Below, piece after piece: positions 51,617 to 59,892 of a stretch of 64,000 nt of DNA. This DNA is from Paucibacter sp. B2R-40. GTDB lineage: Bacteria; Pseudomonadota; Gammaproteobacteria; Burkholderiales; Burkholderiaceae_C. Position numbers and translations under genes: made by a program. Each line of letters opens with the position of its first letter. Positions within the stretch are counted from its first letter, which is position 1. Under the pieces are notes generated by a model. It ran no database searches. It had not been told where the DNA came from and saw only the letters and a list, made by a program, of their open reading frames with translations. Location of the stretch: NCBI RefSeq assembly GCF_025717555.1, contig NZ_JAJIRP010000006.1, positions 248,243-312,242 on the forward strand. Direction: 5' to 3'.

Positions 51617-53519
51617 TTCTTTCTACGTAGAAAGAACCTGGGCGCTCATTGCCTTGGCCGACACGACCCAATGGGCAGTAGCCTCAATCTGCCGTCGGCT
51701 GGCAATTCAAGCGTCGACCTCTACTTTTTCAATGGAGATTGACCGTCATACGATGGCCGAGTCAATGAAGTCCGTGTCGACCTTGTACCGACTCTTTCTA
51801 CGTAGAAAGAGTCGGCTAGCTCATCGCCTTGGCCGATGCGCACCCAACGGCTAGTTGCCACAATCCGCCGTCGGCAGGCAATTCAGGCGCCGACCTTCAC
51901 ATTTGCACTGGGAATGACCGGCATCCCACGGCCGCTTCAAAGCAGTCCGCGCAGTCCACATATCCATTCTTTCTACGTAGAAATCCCATCTTGCGAAGAA
52001 TCGGGCTCCCGCAAAAGGGGCAGGTACTCAATCTTTCTACGTAGAAAGCGCGACGGGCAAGCCTTCAAGGCAGCGAGCCGGCAAGCTGAAGATTCCCAAA
52101 AGACGCGTCAACCTAAAATTCGTTCCGACCGACAAGGGCAAAAGCGTCTCCATTCTTTCTACGTAGAAAGCCCCAGACCGCTCATCACCCAGACCGAAAC
52201 ACGAACGGCGGGCATTGAGGCAAAGCAGCTCTGAACGCCTGGCAACCATTCTTTCTACGTAGAAAGAGACTGAGCTCACATCGCCGTGGTCGACACGCAC
52301 CCAATGTGCAGTAGCCTCAATCTGCCGTCGGCTGGCAATTCAAGCGTCGACCTTCACATTTCAAATGGGGAATGACCCGCGTCCCACGGCCGAGTCAAAT
52401 CGGTCCGCACTGTCCCCGTATCCATTCTTTCTACGTAGAAAGCGCCACGGGCAAGGCCCCTGGTCAGCAAACCAGCAAGCTGATGATTGCCGAAGAATGG
52501 GCCAACCTCAAAGTTCGTGCCGCTCAGAAATGGCAACCGTCTCCATTTTTTCTACGTAGAAAGCGCGACGGGCAAGACCTCAGGGCAGCGAGCCCGCAAG
52601 GTGATGATTCCCAAAAGACGCGCCAGCCTCAAAATTCTCTCCGACCAACAAGGGCAAGAGCGCCCCCATTTTTTCTACGTAGAAAGCCCCACGGTCAAGG
52701 CACCAGGACAGCGAACCAGCAAGCTGTTGATTGCCGAAAGAACACGCCGACCTCAAAGTCCGCGCCGGGCAGCAAGCGCAAGCGTCCCCATTCTTTCTAC
52801 GTAGAAAGAACCAGAGCGCTCATCGCCCTGACCAAAACACCCCCAAAGGCAATTGGGACAAAGCAGCTATGAAGCCCGGGACAAAGTCTTTCTACGTAGA
52901 AAGGAACTGGAATCACATCACCTTGGCCGAACCCATCCAATGGGAAACTGCCTCAATCACCAGTCAGCTGGCGATTCAAGCGCCAGCCGCCAAATTTCTA
53001 ATGGCGATTGACCGTAATCCGATGACTGAGTCACAGTTTTCCGCACAGACCCCTATTCATGCTTTCTACGTAGAAAGCTCCAAAGGCAAGGCCTCCGCTA
53101 AGCAAACCAGCAAGGTGATGACTGCCGAAATTTGGCACCGACCTCCAAACTCGCGTCGGTCAGAAAGGGCACGCGTCTTCAATATTTCTACGTAGAAAGC
53201 GCTCCTTGCGAGAAATCGGGCGCCCGCCCAAAGGGCGGGTCCTCAGTTCTTTCTACGTAGAAAGCACCGCAGGCAAGGCCCCTCGGTCAGCGATAGCTGC
53301 CGAAAGACGCGCCGACCTCAAAGCTCGCGCCGGTCAGCAAGGGCAGCGTCTTCATTCTTTCTACGTAGAAAGAACCTGACCGCTCATCGCCCTGGCCGCC
53401 ACGCAACCAACGGGCAGTTGAAGCGCCGGCCTTCACAATTCCAATGTGAGAGCCGGCATCCCACGGCCGAGTCAAAGCTGTCCACACATCCCTCGTATCC
53501 ACTCTTTCTACGTAGAAAG
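51617..53519. repeat. Palindrome-delimited module array (16 sites, 15 modules)
   Basis: Sixteen copies of CTTTCTACGTAGAAAG, a few with one base changed, start at 51619, 51794, 51969, 52033, 52155, 52251, 52427, 52547, 52671, 52793, 52888, 53062, 53184, 53249, 53357 and 53504. Between them lie 15 modules that I sort by eye into four families: alpha (about 158 bp; modules 1, 2, 6, 11, 15), gamma (48-49 bp; 3, 13), delta (92-108 bp; 4, 7, 8, 9, 12, 14) and epsilon (79-80 bp; 5, 10). Modules of one family differ by substitutions and small indels. Most end in TCCATT before the next site. Delta modules share a protein-like frame (about SATGKAPGQQTSKLMIAE), but the frame is not kept through the array. 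Confidence 0.93.
51788..51815. repeat. 28-bp perfect palindrome within the array
   Basis: At the second array site symmetry extends six bases beyond the usual core on each side (CCGACT on the left, AGTCGG on the right), giving 28 bases of perfect palindrome with CTACGTAG in the centre. Confidence 0.92.
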
Positions 53520-53587
53520 AATCTGGTACAAGGAACAGTCATCAGGCGATGAGCCGTTGGTCAGCAGCACCTAGGCCAGTCGGACAA

Positions 53588-54172
53588 TCAGGCGGCCTTC
53601 TTGTCGGCCGCTGCAGCCTTCTTGGCGGCGGCTGCGGCTTTCTTTTCTGCCTTCAGTGCTTCTTGAGACGAGTGAGGCCAAGGATTCGGCGCAAGCATGC
53701 TCTTCTGTATAAGGTCAAAGGTCCGCTGCCCTTCGGCGCTCAACTTGAATAAACGCAGTTGCAGGTCTCTTTCTTTAGATTCTGCCGAGTTAGACAAAAC
53801 AACAATCAATTTTCGATTGCGCAGCTCACGGAACCCGTCCTCCGTGAAATCTCGCGCTTCTTGCCGGTCAAAACCGCTTGGCCGCAGGATGATTTGCACA
53901 CCGACCTCGCATTCACCTGTGGTGTCTCTGCTCGATGCTCCGACTGCTACAAGGCAAAAAGCAGCTTGGGCCGACAGCGGCTTCTTAATAGATTTTTCGT
54001 AGCTGGCTTGGCCGAACCACGTCGGAACAAGGAACTTAGACACTTCGTAAATCAGGTGCCGCCTGTCGTCTTCTGACGATGCCGCCCCCCGCAGCTTCGC
54101 GGTGGGCACGACCTGCATCTTCGGGCCCACGTTTGGTACTGGTACTGCTTTCAATTTTGCTTTTGTATTCAA
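53588..54172 (-). CDS. Hypothetical winged-helix-like protein with Lys/Ala tail
   Basis: A 194-residue protein if started at TTG 54172, which has a good AAAAGGAG ribosome site; the frame is open to 54346, and ATG 54229 is an alternative giving 213 residues. The middle (FTEDGFRELRNRKLIVVLSN, then LRLFKLSAEGQRTFDLIQ) resembles a winged helix, and the last 20 residues are a KAEKKAAAAAKKAAAADKKA tail. Such a tail recalls the 50617-51348 product. The gene ends 68 bases from the array. A CTACGTAG-centred palindrome (54196-54213) lies in its leader. Confidence 0.6.
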   Translation of the reverse strand: MNTKAKLKAVPVPNVGPKMQVVPTAKLRGAASSEDDRRHLIYEVSKFLVPTWFGQASYEKSIKKPLSAQAAFCLVAVGASSRDTTGECEVGVQIILRPSGFDRQEARDFTEDGFRELRNRKLIVVLSNSAESKERDLQLRLFKLSAEGQRTFDLIQKSMLAPNPWPHSSQEALKAEKKAAAAAKKAAAADKKAA

Positions 54173-54195
54173 AAAAATCTCCTTTTGAGTGTGTG

Positions 54196-54213
54196 AGTTG
54201 CTACGTAGCAACT
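54196..54213. repeat. Related palindrome with CTACGTAG centre
   Basis: AGTTGCTACGTAGCAACT is a perfect 18-bp palindrome sharing only the eight central bases with the array repeat. It lies about 25 bases upstream of the TTG start of the 53588-54172 gene and may be an operator or a diverged copy. Confidence 0.8.
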
Positions 54214-54248
54214 TCGCTTTCGCTTCCATTTTTGGAAGTGATTGATAG

Positions 54249-54488
54249 CTATCTTCTGATTGGATGAACGACGTCTCGTGGGATGCGAAAGGGCACGTGC
54301 TTTGCAGGGTTGAAGCCGCTTTCAATCGCGTCATGCAAAACGGCATTCACACCGCCTAGACATATAAGCGCATATTCAAGGGACTCCTTGGCCGCTTCGA
54401 GTTCACCCTCGGACCAGTTTTTACCTACAGCGAGTACGTTCTCTGCGACGACTTGGCAAATTTGTTGCACTGATGAAGTTGATTCCAA
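54249..54488 (-). CDS. Small hypothetical protein
   Basis: A 79-residue frame with TTG start 54488, preceded by CAGGAGTAG. The product is helical (VQQICQVVAENVLAVGKNWSEGELEAAKESLEYA) and unrecognised. Its leader carries the same 30-base segment as the 50617-51348 gene. Confidence 0.5.
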   Translation of the reverse strand: MESTSSVQQICQVVAENVLAVGKNWSEGELEAAKESLEYALICLGGVNAVLHDAIESGFNPAKHVPFRIPRDVVHPIRR

Positions 54489-54793
54489 ATTCTCTACTCC
54501 TGTACTGCGTCATTGCGAAACCTCCCTGGTACCGCTTGTGAGCAATCATCACAGCAGAATTCCAGCGTTATGGGCTCGCAATGGCAGCCTCTATTTGTAT
54601 CTGTGAATTGAGCCACTGAACTTACAAACAGATACCTATTAACTGCCAGTAAGTTCTAGTGGCAAAAAGTTGGCTTACTCATTGCACTGTGCATGCGAGT
54701 GCACTTAATTGGGCTCGGCAGATGCACGGCGCTCGTGAGCATTGAGGCAAGCCAGGAGGCAGTCCTATTTGACTGTCTCCTGGCCTTGTTGAC
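54489..54793. other. Spacer with shared leader and terminator-like hairpin
   Basis: Contains a leader segment (54520-54550) resembling 51366-51395, and at 54751-54784 a 14-pair stem with one mismatch (GCCAGGAGGCAGTC / GACTGTCTCCTGGC) just past the stop of the leftward 54794-55165 gene. No gene seen. Confidence 0.5.
54751..54784. terminator. Hairpin after the 54794-55165 gene
   Basis: Fourteen-pair stem with one mismatch and a six-base CTATTT loop, about ten bases past the stop codon of the leftward gene. It lacks a clear T-run on that side, so strength is uncertain. Confidence 0.6.
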
Positions 54794-55165
54794 TTAGACT
54801 GACAGCTGCTGGGTTCCCTGCGGCCAGATTTCCTTGTACCGCTTGAGTAGTTCTACCTCAGTGACGTCGGAGTCGTAGCAGCGAAGCGTTTCGCAGACCA
54901 ACATGACCACCTGCGGAAAAATGATTCGTTGATTTTTCACGCCACGACCGGTTCTTGCTGGCTCCTTAAGTTCACCGCTCTCGTACTTCTCCTCGCGTAC
55001 AGCGGCAGCCAGCGCCCTCTGCAGCACGTCTGTCACTTCGTGCGCATATTTAAATGGCGCTTTGGCGTAGTACCGAACATCGGAGCCCAGTTGTTCGTAC
55101 ATTACTTGGTCAACTCCAGTGCGTTCAACTTCGCACAGAAACTCAAAACAAACGTCTGAAAGCAT
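54794..55165 (-). CDS. Hypothetical protein
   Basis: A 123-residue helical protein from ATG 55165 with an AAGGATGAAAA ribosome site (the frame is open to 55285). Segments: DVCFEFLCEVERTGVDQVMYEQLGSDVRYY, AHEVTDVLQRALAAAVREEKYE. No recognised family. Single gene in its own transcript, between two hairpin regions. Confidence 0.58.
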   Translation of the reverse strand: MLSDVCFEFLCEVERTGVDQVMYEQLGSDVRYYAKAPFKYAHEVTDVLQRALAAAVREEKYESGELKEPARTGRGVKNQRIIFPQVVMLVCETLRCYDSDVTEVELLKRYKEIWPQGTQQLSV

Positions 55166-55696
55166 TTTTTCATCCTTAGAAAAATGCCCAGACCTCGCTC
55201 GATAGGCAAGGCCTGAGCGATTGATGTTTGACACGCTGATTGCGTGTCGAAAATTGATTTCTTTTGGGAGGTTTTTAAAGAGCACCCGATGACGGGTCCA
55301 CTCGTCTGAAGACGAAGGCGGCCGGTGGATGCTCCTTGCTGAGTTGAGACTCAGGGGCGGTGGCGCATTGCGCGCTCACAAGTCGTTAGCTTAAGCTAAC
55401 TACACATCTGTGCGCGCAAATTGCACTCCAGCGGCGTGGACAAGTTCACGGACACTCAGTTCACCTTGCCGTAGTCCCGTTGAAACATCGCCCGTCCAGG
55501 AAGTGCGCGGCACCACTCCTGACGGTTCACTCGAGATTGATGAACTGGGTGCTCGTTCGTTTGCTGCTTGATGTCGTTTGACATAGCGTTCTGAATGTTG
55601 AGGCAGGCACTGATTGCCCGCTTAGTGATTCAGGACTCGTTCAACATTGAGACCTCAGTCAACGAGTGCCCCATCCAAAACGATGAGGCCCGCAAA
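55166..55696. other. Gene-free region with nested inverted repeats
   Basis: About 530 bases without a convincing gene. At 55368-55419 an outer stem TTGCGCG..CACA / TGTGCGCGCAA (one bulge) surrounds a perfect 16-bp palindrome GTTAGCTTAAGCTAAC (55385-55400). A shorter CTGAGT/ACTCAG hairpin lies at 55339-55354. The plus-strand frame 55595-56011 is the shadow of the P-loop gene. It could be a regulatory or replication-related region of the element. Confidence 0.5.
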
Positions 55697-56155
55697 TCAA
55701 TGAGTGGCCAGTACCTCCCAGCGCTCAGCCATGCGTTGCACCATCTCTGTTGGCACGTCATGGCTGTTCTCCCATTTACCGAGCGCCTCGACGATTCGAA
55801 GGTTCGAAGTCATGGACCGGTAGGGCTCGATTTCCCGGAGCATTGTGAAAGTGTTGCTGACAACAACTCGCCTCCCGCTCGACAGTGCTTCTCGGGTCAA
55901 TTTTTGACACCAAGCGTGAGCGTCCCGAATGCGTGTGGCGTCGTAGTGGTAGACCCCATCACGCATGAAGAACATGTCGGCTTCGTAGTGCTCGTACCCT
56001 ACGAGAGTTAGCACTGAGGCCATCGTTGATTTGCCGCTGCCAGGTAGCCCGCGGATTAGGACAAGCTCTGTTTTGACCGGATGATTGGGCTGACGGGCTG
56101 TCTTCGAACAAGTTGTTTGATTGAAGGAATTTGATGGAGTTGTTTGATTTTGCAT
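55697..56155 (-). CDS. P-loop nucleotide kinase-like protein (AAA_33 type)
   Basis: A 152-residue ATP-binding protein. Walker A is GLPGSGKST (residues 36-44) directly after LVLIRG, then YEADMFFMRDGVYHYDATRIRDAHAWCQKLTREAL and VVVSNTFTMLREIEPY, the pattern of small zeta-toxin or polynucleotide-kinase-like proteins. The C-terminus names a possible specificity region (VPTEMVQRMAERWE). Such kinases are common phage and island cargo. The target is unknown. Confidence 0.82.
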   Translation of the reverse strand: MQNQTTPSNSFNQTTCSKTARQPNHPVKTELVLIRGLPGSGKSTMASVLTLVGYEHYEADMFFMRDGVYHYDATRIRDAHAWCQKLTREALSSGRRVVVSNTFTMLREIEPYRSMTSNLRIVEALGKWENSHDVPTEMVQRMAERWEVLATH

Positions 56156-56357
56156 TGGGGTTCATGTTTGTGGAGCCCAGTACAGTGATGCTGTTTATAT
56201 CTGGCGCGATGCTGCCGCAGTTCGTCGCCATTTACAGCGTCGACAGCCTGGACTGTTTCTTCTAGTCGGCTGCCCTACCGTTGTTGACAGGGCACTGCTT
56301 TAATTGACCGTTAGCCTTCATGATTTTTGTTTTCATGCTTTCTCTACGCGCAAATGA

Positions 56358-56387
56358 GAAGGGCTCGCTACATGGTGCGAGCCCTTC
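56358..56387. terminator. Perfect 11-bp hairpin after the 56445 gene
   Basis: GAAGGGCTCGC (56358-56368) and GCGAGCCCTTC (56377-56387) enclose an eight-base loop, downstream of the leftward gene at 56445-56876 and upstream of the P-loop gene. Probable terminator. Confidence 0.65.
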
Positions 56388-56444
56388 GTTTACTTGCCAA
56401 TTTGTCTCACCTTGTGGCCCCTACTAGGGCCGGCTAGATTCCTC

Positions 56445-56876
56445 TCAAGCAGCCTTGCGTTCAATAGAGAAGCCGTCTTCTTTGTCTACAACAACGTACC
56501 CTTCCGCGATGTAGCGGGCCTTCATCTCCTGTATGTACAGAGGCATTCGCTCTTCATCCTGACGAATCTCAGCAGTCATCAGCGCGCCAAGGAGGCCCAC
56601 AATTGCGGTCTGTATTGAGGTTGACGTACCCGAATCAGCAACAGCGCTGGACACGGCTTGTGCCGCTTCGGCTAGCTTGCTCAGAATGGCGTCGCTAAAA
56701 CGATGCGGCCTGACGTTATGGTCCCGTCGCATTTCATTCATCTGACGCAGTATTTCGTAGGAGCCGACTTCCATGTCAATGAGGGACGTAGCGTTTGCAT
56801 CTAACCGCATGGCGTCAAGCATTTCGCCCACTTGATTCCAATGAGCATTCAACTTCTTGACTTGTTGCTTATTCAT
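56445..56876 (-). CDS. Hypothetical protein
   Basis: A 143-residue mostly helical protein from ATG 56876 (MNKQQVKKLNAHWNQVGEML). The segment VADSGTSTSIQTAIVGLLGALMTAEI could be a buried or membrane-associated helix, and the end (MKARYIAEGYVVVDKEDGFS) reads as a small beta unit. I do not recognise it. Confidence 0.6.
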   Translation of the reverse strand: MNKQQVKKLNAHWNQVGEMLDAMRLDANATSLIDMEVGSYEILRQMNEMRRDHNVRPHRFSDAILSKLAEAAQAVSSAVADSGTSTSIQTAIVGLLGALMTAEIRQDEERMPLYIQEMKARYIAEGYVVVDKEDGFSIERKAA

Positions 56877-57509
56877 TTGATTCCTTGAAGTATTTTTATT
56901 TCCCCAAGCAGGTTCTTTGTGACCAGCTTGGGTGTTGGCTGCCAATGGCACACGCCAGGCAGTCCATGTGATTTATTGCTGTGCATGACACAGCTCGAGA
57001 ACTGCCTGATTGCAGTTCATCGCCTATTCGCGCTTGCGGGGCGAAGCCGTTGCAACCAAGCGCTCGGGTCCGGTGCCAGCGGGGATGCCGTTCGATGGGT
57101 TGCTTGCAGATTTTTAAAGAACAAACGAGCCGATGCCCGCAATGATTTATTTGAAGATTTCGTCAGGCTGAATAGCCCTGGCCTTAAGCGAGCAAAGTCG
57201 CTTTGAGCGTGTATCGACGAGTACCTCCGCCTGGGAGAGTCGCCGGTGGCGAGCTAGCTATTGAAGTAGCTAGTCGCTGATGTGTGAACGAATATTAGTT
57301 GCGCGGTGCTACAGCGGCAAGAGGGTCAAAGCCGAGCAACGTGAACTTCCTCACATCATTCTCACAATGATTCCGCGTTGCCAACGCTGCCTGTGTCGAG
57401 CCCCCTCCCCCCAATGGGGGAGACTGAGCCCCACCCTCCCCCTTCAGGTTGATAGAAAGCGGGCCATGCAGCGCCGAAACTTGCTACATCAACGACCTGC
57501 GAGGCAGAC
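56877..57509. other. Gene-free region
   Basis: About 630 bases with no convincing gene on either strand. It contains an inverted repeat CTAGCTA/TAGCTAG with outer GCGA/TCGC (57249-57277) and a CCCCCAATGGGGG palindrome (about 57408-57420). It probably holds the promoter of the rightward genes starting at 57510. Confidence 0.45.
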
Positions 57510-57713
57510 ATGAGCAGAATTGACTATTCACAAGTCCGTGGCCCTCTAGCAAAGGTGCTGCATGACGCAGGCCTCTGGCTAGCGGCACGTAGCCAGCCAA
57601 ACACTTCAAAGTCAACAATTGAAGGGCTTGAAGTGACAGAGTTGACGCTTGAAGAGTGGACCGATGCCTGCTCACAATGGGACTACACCCACATGGAACA
57701 AGCTACCCATTGA
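57510..57713 (+). CDS. Small hypothetical protein
   Basis: A 67-residue frame starting MSRIDYSQVRGPLAKVLHDAG, preceded by a weak ribosome site (GCGAGGCAG). Composition is protein-like and the frame lies in the same direction as the thermonuclease gene, 71 bases before its start. No family recognised. Confidence 0.5.
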   Translation: MSRIDYSQVRGPLAKVLHDAGLWLAARSQPNTSKSTIEGLEVTELTLEEWTDACSQWDYTHMEQATH

Positions 57714-57784
57714 AAACTTCTTTTTCGCGTCTGCCAGGTGTGCCGGCATGGCCCCGCCAATTGTCATCAAAGTATCCAGCCCCA

Positions 57785-58273
57785 ATGGCCACGCTTGCTG
57801 CCCTGCTTGCGCTGACCCTCGCCCTTGGCTGCCAGGCTGAAACAATTGTTGGCAAAGTCGTAGGCGTCGCAGACGGCGACACTGTCACTGTGCTCGATGG
57901 TGACCGAATCCAACACAAGATTCGTCTGTCTGGAATCGATGCGCCGGAGAAGAAGCAGCCCTTTGGTCAGAAGTCAAAGGAGAGCCTGTCCGGGCTTATT
58001 TTTGGAAAGGCTGTGTCCGTTGACACCACAAAAAAGGACCGGTACGGCCGTGAAATTGGCAAGGTTCTGGTTGATGGCAAAGATGCCAATCTTGAACAAT
58101 TGAATCGAGGGATGGCGTGGCACTACAAGGCCTACGCGAAGGAGCAGCCGCTGACAGACCGGCAGCAATATGCAGCGACCGAACAATCAGCCAGGGATGC
58201 GAAACGAGGACTCTGGCATGATTTAGAGCCAATTCCGCCGTGGGAGTTCAGGCACAACAAAGCCAAGCACTGA
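57785..58273 (+). CDS. Secreted thermonuclease (SNase family)
   Basis: A 162-residue Ca2+-dependent nuclease. The signal peptide MATLAALLALTLALGCQA is followed by the SNase domain: VVGVADGDTVTVLDGDRIQHKIRLSGIDAPEKKQPFGQKSKE, with the catalytic Arg of KIRLSGIDAPE, RYGREIGKVLVDGKDANLEQLNRGMAWHYKAY, and the C-terminal ARDAKRGLWHD. The cysteine at residue 16 could also be lipidated. ATG 57785 gives the signal peptide; the frame continues upstream to 57656 without purpose. Such nucleases are frequent on mobile elements. Confidence 0.92.
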   Translation: MATLAALLALTLALGCQAETIVGKVVGVADGDTVTVLDGDRIQHKIRLSGIDAPEKKQPFGQKSKESLSGLIFGKAVSVDTTKKDRYGREIGKVLVDGKDANLEQLNRGMAWHYKAYAKEQPLTDRQQYAATEQSARDAKRGLWHDLEPIPPWEFRHNKAKH

Positions 58274-58396
58274 CTAAATTGGCGCTCAACGTCGGTAAAT
58301 CAAGAATTCTTAACGAAGCTGGGCTTGGACCAGGCTACAGCTACACGGGTAGCAACCAGCTCACACAAAACTCAGTAGTTCGGAGGTCGCCAGCGG

Positions 58397-58891
58397 CTAC
58401 TTGAGTGTGATGTTTCCCGCCTTGAATCGTGCCATTGGGTCGCCATTTTCAAAGCACCACCCCTTCGGCATGGTTGATTTAAACCCGAGTTGGTAGTCAA
58501 GATGGTCTGCCTGCTCCTTAGTAATGAAGGCAAGCATCCAGTTTTTTTGAAGTAGGCGGCCAATTTCCATGTCGTTGTGGCGACCCTCCTTTACTAACCG
58601 TCGTACTTCCCCTACTAGCACCGCACATGGAACGACATGCTCAGGGTGAGGCCTGAATTTCGGATTGGCCTCGGTTGCTGAGTAAGCCTCAGGAGAAGTT
58701 CCGATATAGATAAAATCTTTCTCGGGGTGAAGAATGTGGGAAAAGAGTCGGGTGTGGATTCCTCCACGGGCCTCCTCAACATGGTTTCGAATGTGCCTAA
58801 CAATAGTGAGGCAAGTTCTGTAAACAATGTCTACTGTCGTGAAATCGGTCGAGTGCATCATGCGTGAGAATCTTTTCGGGTCTTGCGTCAA
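58397..58891 (-). CDS. Hypothetical protein
   Basis: A 164-residue soluble protein. Segments such as TDFTTVDIVYRTCLTIVRHI, DFIYIGTSPEAYSATEANPKF and EHVVPCAVLVGEVRRLVKEGRHN are compact and plausible; the PEHVVP followed by a charged helix recalls small HNH-like nuclease folds, but the required His/Asn pattern is not clear. I leave it unassigned. Confidence 0.6.
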   Translation of the reverse strand: MTQDPKRFSRMMHSTDFTTVDIVYRTCLTIVRHIRNHVEEARGGIHTRLFSHILHPEKDFIYIGTSPEAYSATEANPKFRPHPEHVVPCAVLVGEVRRLVKEGRHNDMEIGRLLQKNWMLAFITKEQADHLDYQLGFKSTMPKGWCFENGDPMARFKAGNITLK

Positions 58892-58974
58892 CGGGTGTTA
58901 AGTCGGTCGAGCGGCATGCGCATGTCGAAGTGAATGGTAAAGCGACTCAATCTCTCGCACCGATTCGAATTGCC

Positions 58975-59826
58975 TTATTCATTTCGCTTGGTCCGGTACC
59001 AAGCCAACCGTCTTCCATCCTCGGCAGGCAGGTAACGAAGCTCAAACAACTTCGATTCACTCAGCACCTGAGGCCAAGTACGGCACCCATACTTTGCCGG
59101 CAACTGCTCTGGATGGTGCTGCGCGACCAATCTTTTTGCGCTGTCCAACAATGTCCATCCGGCCTCAGAAAGCTCCTCGGCCGCCTCGCGCAACACCCGC
59201 ACTATTCCGGTGTTGGGCCAGTCGAAGGAGCCATCTAGGGCGATGCCGCTAACAACGAGGTCTTCAAAGGCTTCACTCTGAAGAAAGTTGGCGGCAAGTG
59301 CTTGGGTGTGAGCCATTTCATTCGCCCATTGATGAAGCTGCTCGTAGTGCATATCGATGCGTTCATAGCTTTGCATCAAATAGCTTGACGCGGCTTTACA
59401 CCCGTCGATGCCTTGTACGTCGAAACGCTCAATTAGGTGATGGACGAGTTCATTGCGTAACTTGACCAACTCCTCGACGGCCGACTTTGTCTGCGCCCGC
59501 CGCTCTTTAGTCATTGAAATTCTGTGGCGCATCACAAACGAAGACCCATTTTCTACAATAGATGCGTCATTCGGAACAGGTAGGTCTGAGCCCTCAGCGA
59601 CAACAAATGAATCGAACAGCGCCTTGACCAAGGTTCCTAGCGTCTTGTCGGCAAAGGCATCAACTCGGGCGGCACCTTTGGCTTCAATCTCACCCACCGA
59701 ACCGGCAATCGTGTGCCGCACGAGGATTGACTTCATCAGGCGCTCGTATTGCTGCAATCGCAGCATGCAGCGCCCAAGCAAACGCTCAACTTCGCGCTGA
59801 AGGTCAGGAATGTCGCCGTAGTTCAT
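58975..59826 (-). CDS. OST-HTH (LOTUS) domain protein
   Basis: A 283-residue protein. The first 200 residues are long helices (VERLLGRCMLRLQQYERLMK, AVEELVKLRNELVHHLIERF), and the C-terminus (about 215-283) fits an OST-HTH/LOTUS domain in GWTLLDSAKRLVAQHHPEQLPAKYGCRTWPQVLSESKLFELRY. LOTUS domains bind RNA or protein partners, and in bacteria often occur with NYN nuclease domains, absent here. The ELVKLRNELVHH segment resembles HEPN-like RNase motifs (RxxxxH). A HEPN-LOTUS pairing is my inference. Confidence 0.78.
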   Translation of the reverse strand: MNYGDIPDLQREVERLLGRCMLRLQQYERLMKSILVRHTIAGSVGEIEAKGAARVDAFADKTLGTLVKALFDSFVVAEGSDLPVPNDASIVENGSSFVMRHRISMTKERRAQTKSAVEELVKLRNELVHHLIERFDVQGIDGCKAASSYLMQSYERIDMHYEQLHQWANEMAHTQALAANFLQSEAFEDLVVSGIALDGSFDWPNTGIVRVLREAAEELSEAGWTLLDSAKRLVAQHHPEQLPAKYGCRTWPQVLSESKLFELRYLPAEDGRRLAWYRTKRNE

Positions 59827-59892
59827 TGGGTTCTGTGCCTAAGTCAGGAATAGCTGAAGTTGTTTCTCTGTTCATCAAAAACAACTGGCGCT

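Noticed and set aside
51548-53195. Protein-coding frames through the module array (FYVE/FLRRK frames)
   Set aside because: Modules have lengths that change the frame at nearly each site, starts lack ribosome sites, and different frames are equally open because the palindrome is open in two frames. The delta module frame alone may be a relic of coding origin.
51617-53519. CRISPR array
   Set aside because: The repeat is a 16-bp palindrome, the intervals vary from 48 to 160 bp and are related to one another in four families, and no cas gene is seen. CRISPR spacers are of even length and unrelated.
44854-53519. Classical integron cassette array
   Set aside because: The integrase is a large phage/island type without visible IntI features, the sites lack attC R'/R'' core boxes, and the dense array carries modules without genes.
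55595-56011. 138-codon plus-strand frame
   Set aside because: Antisense shadow of the P-loop kinase-like gene, whose Walker A motif is unambiguous.
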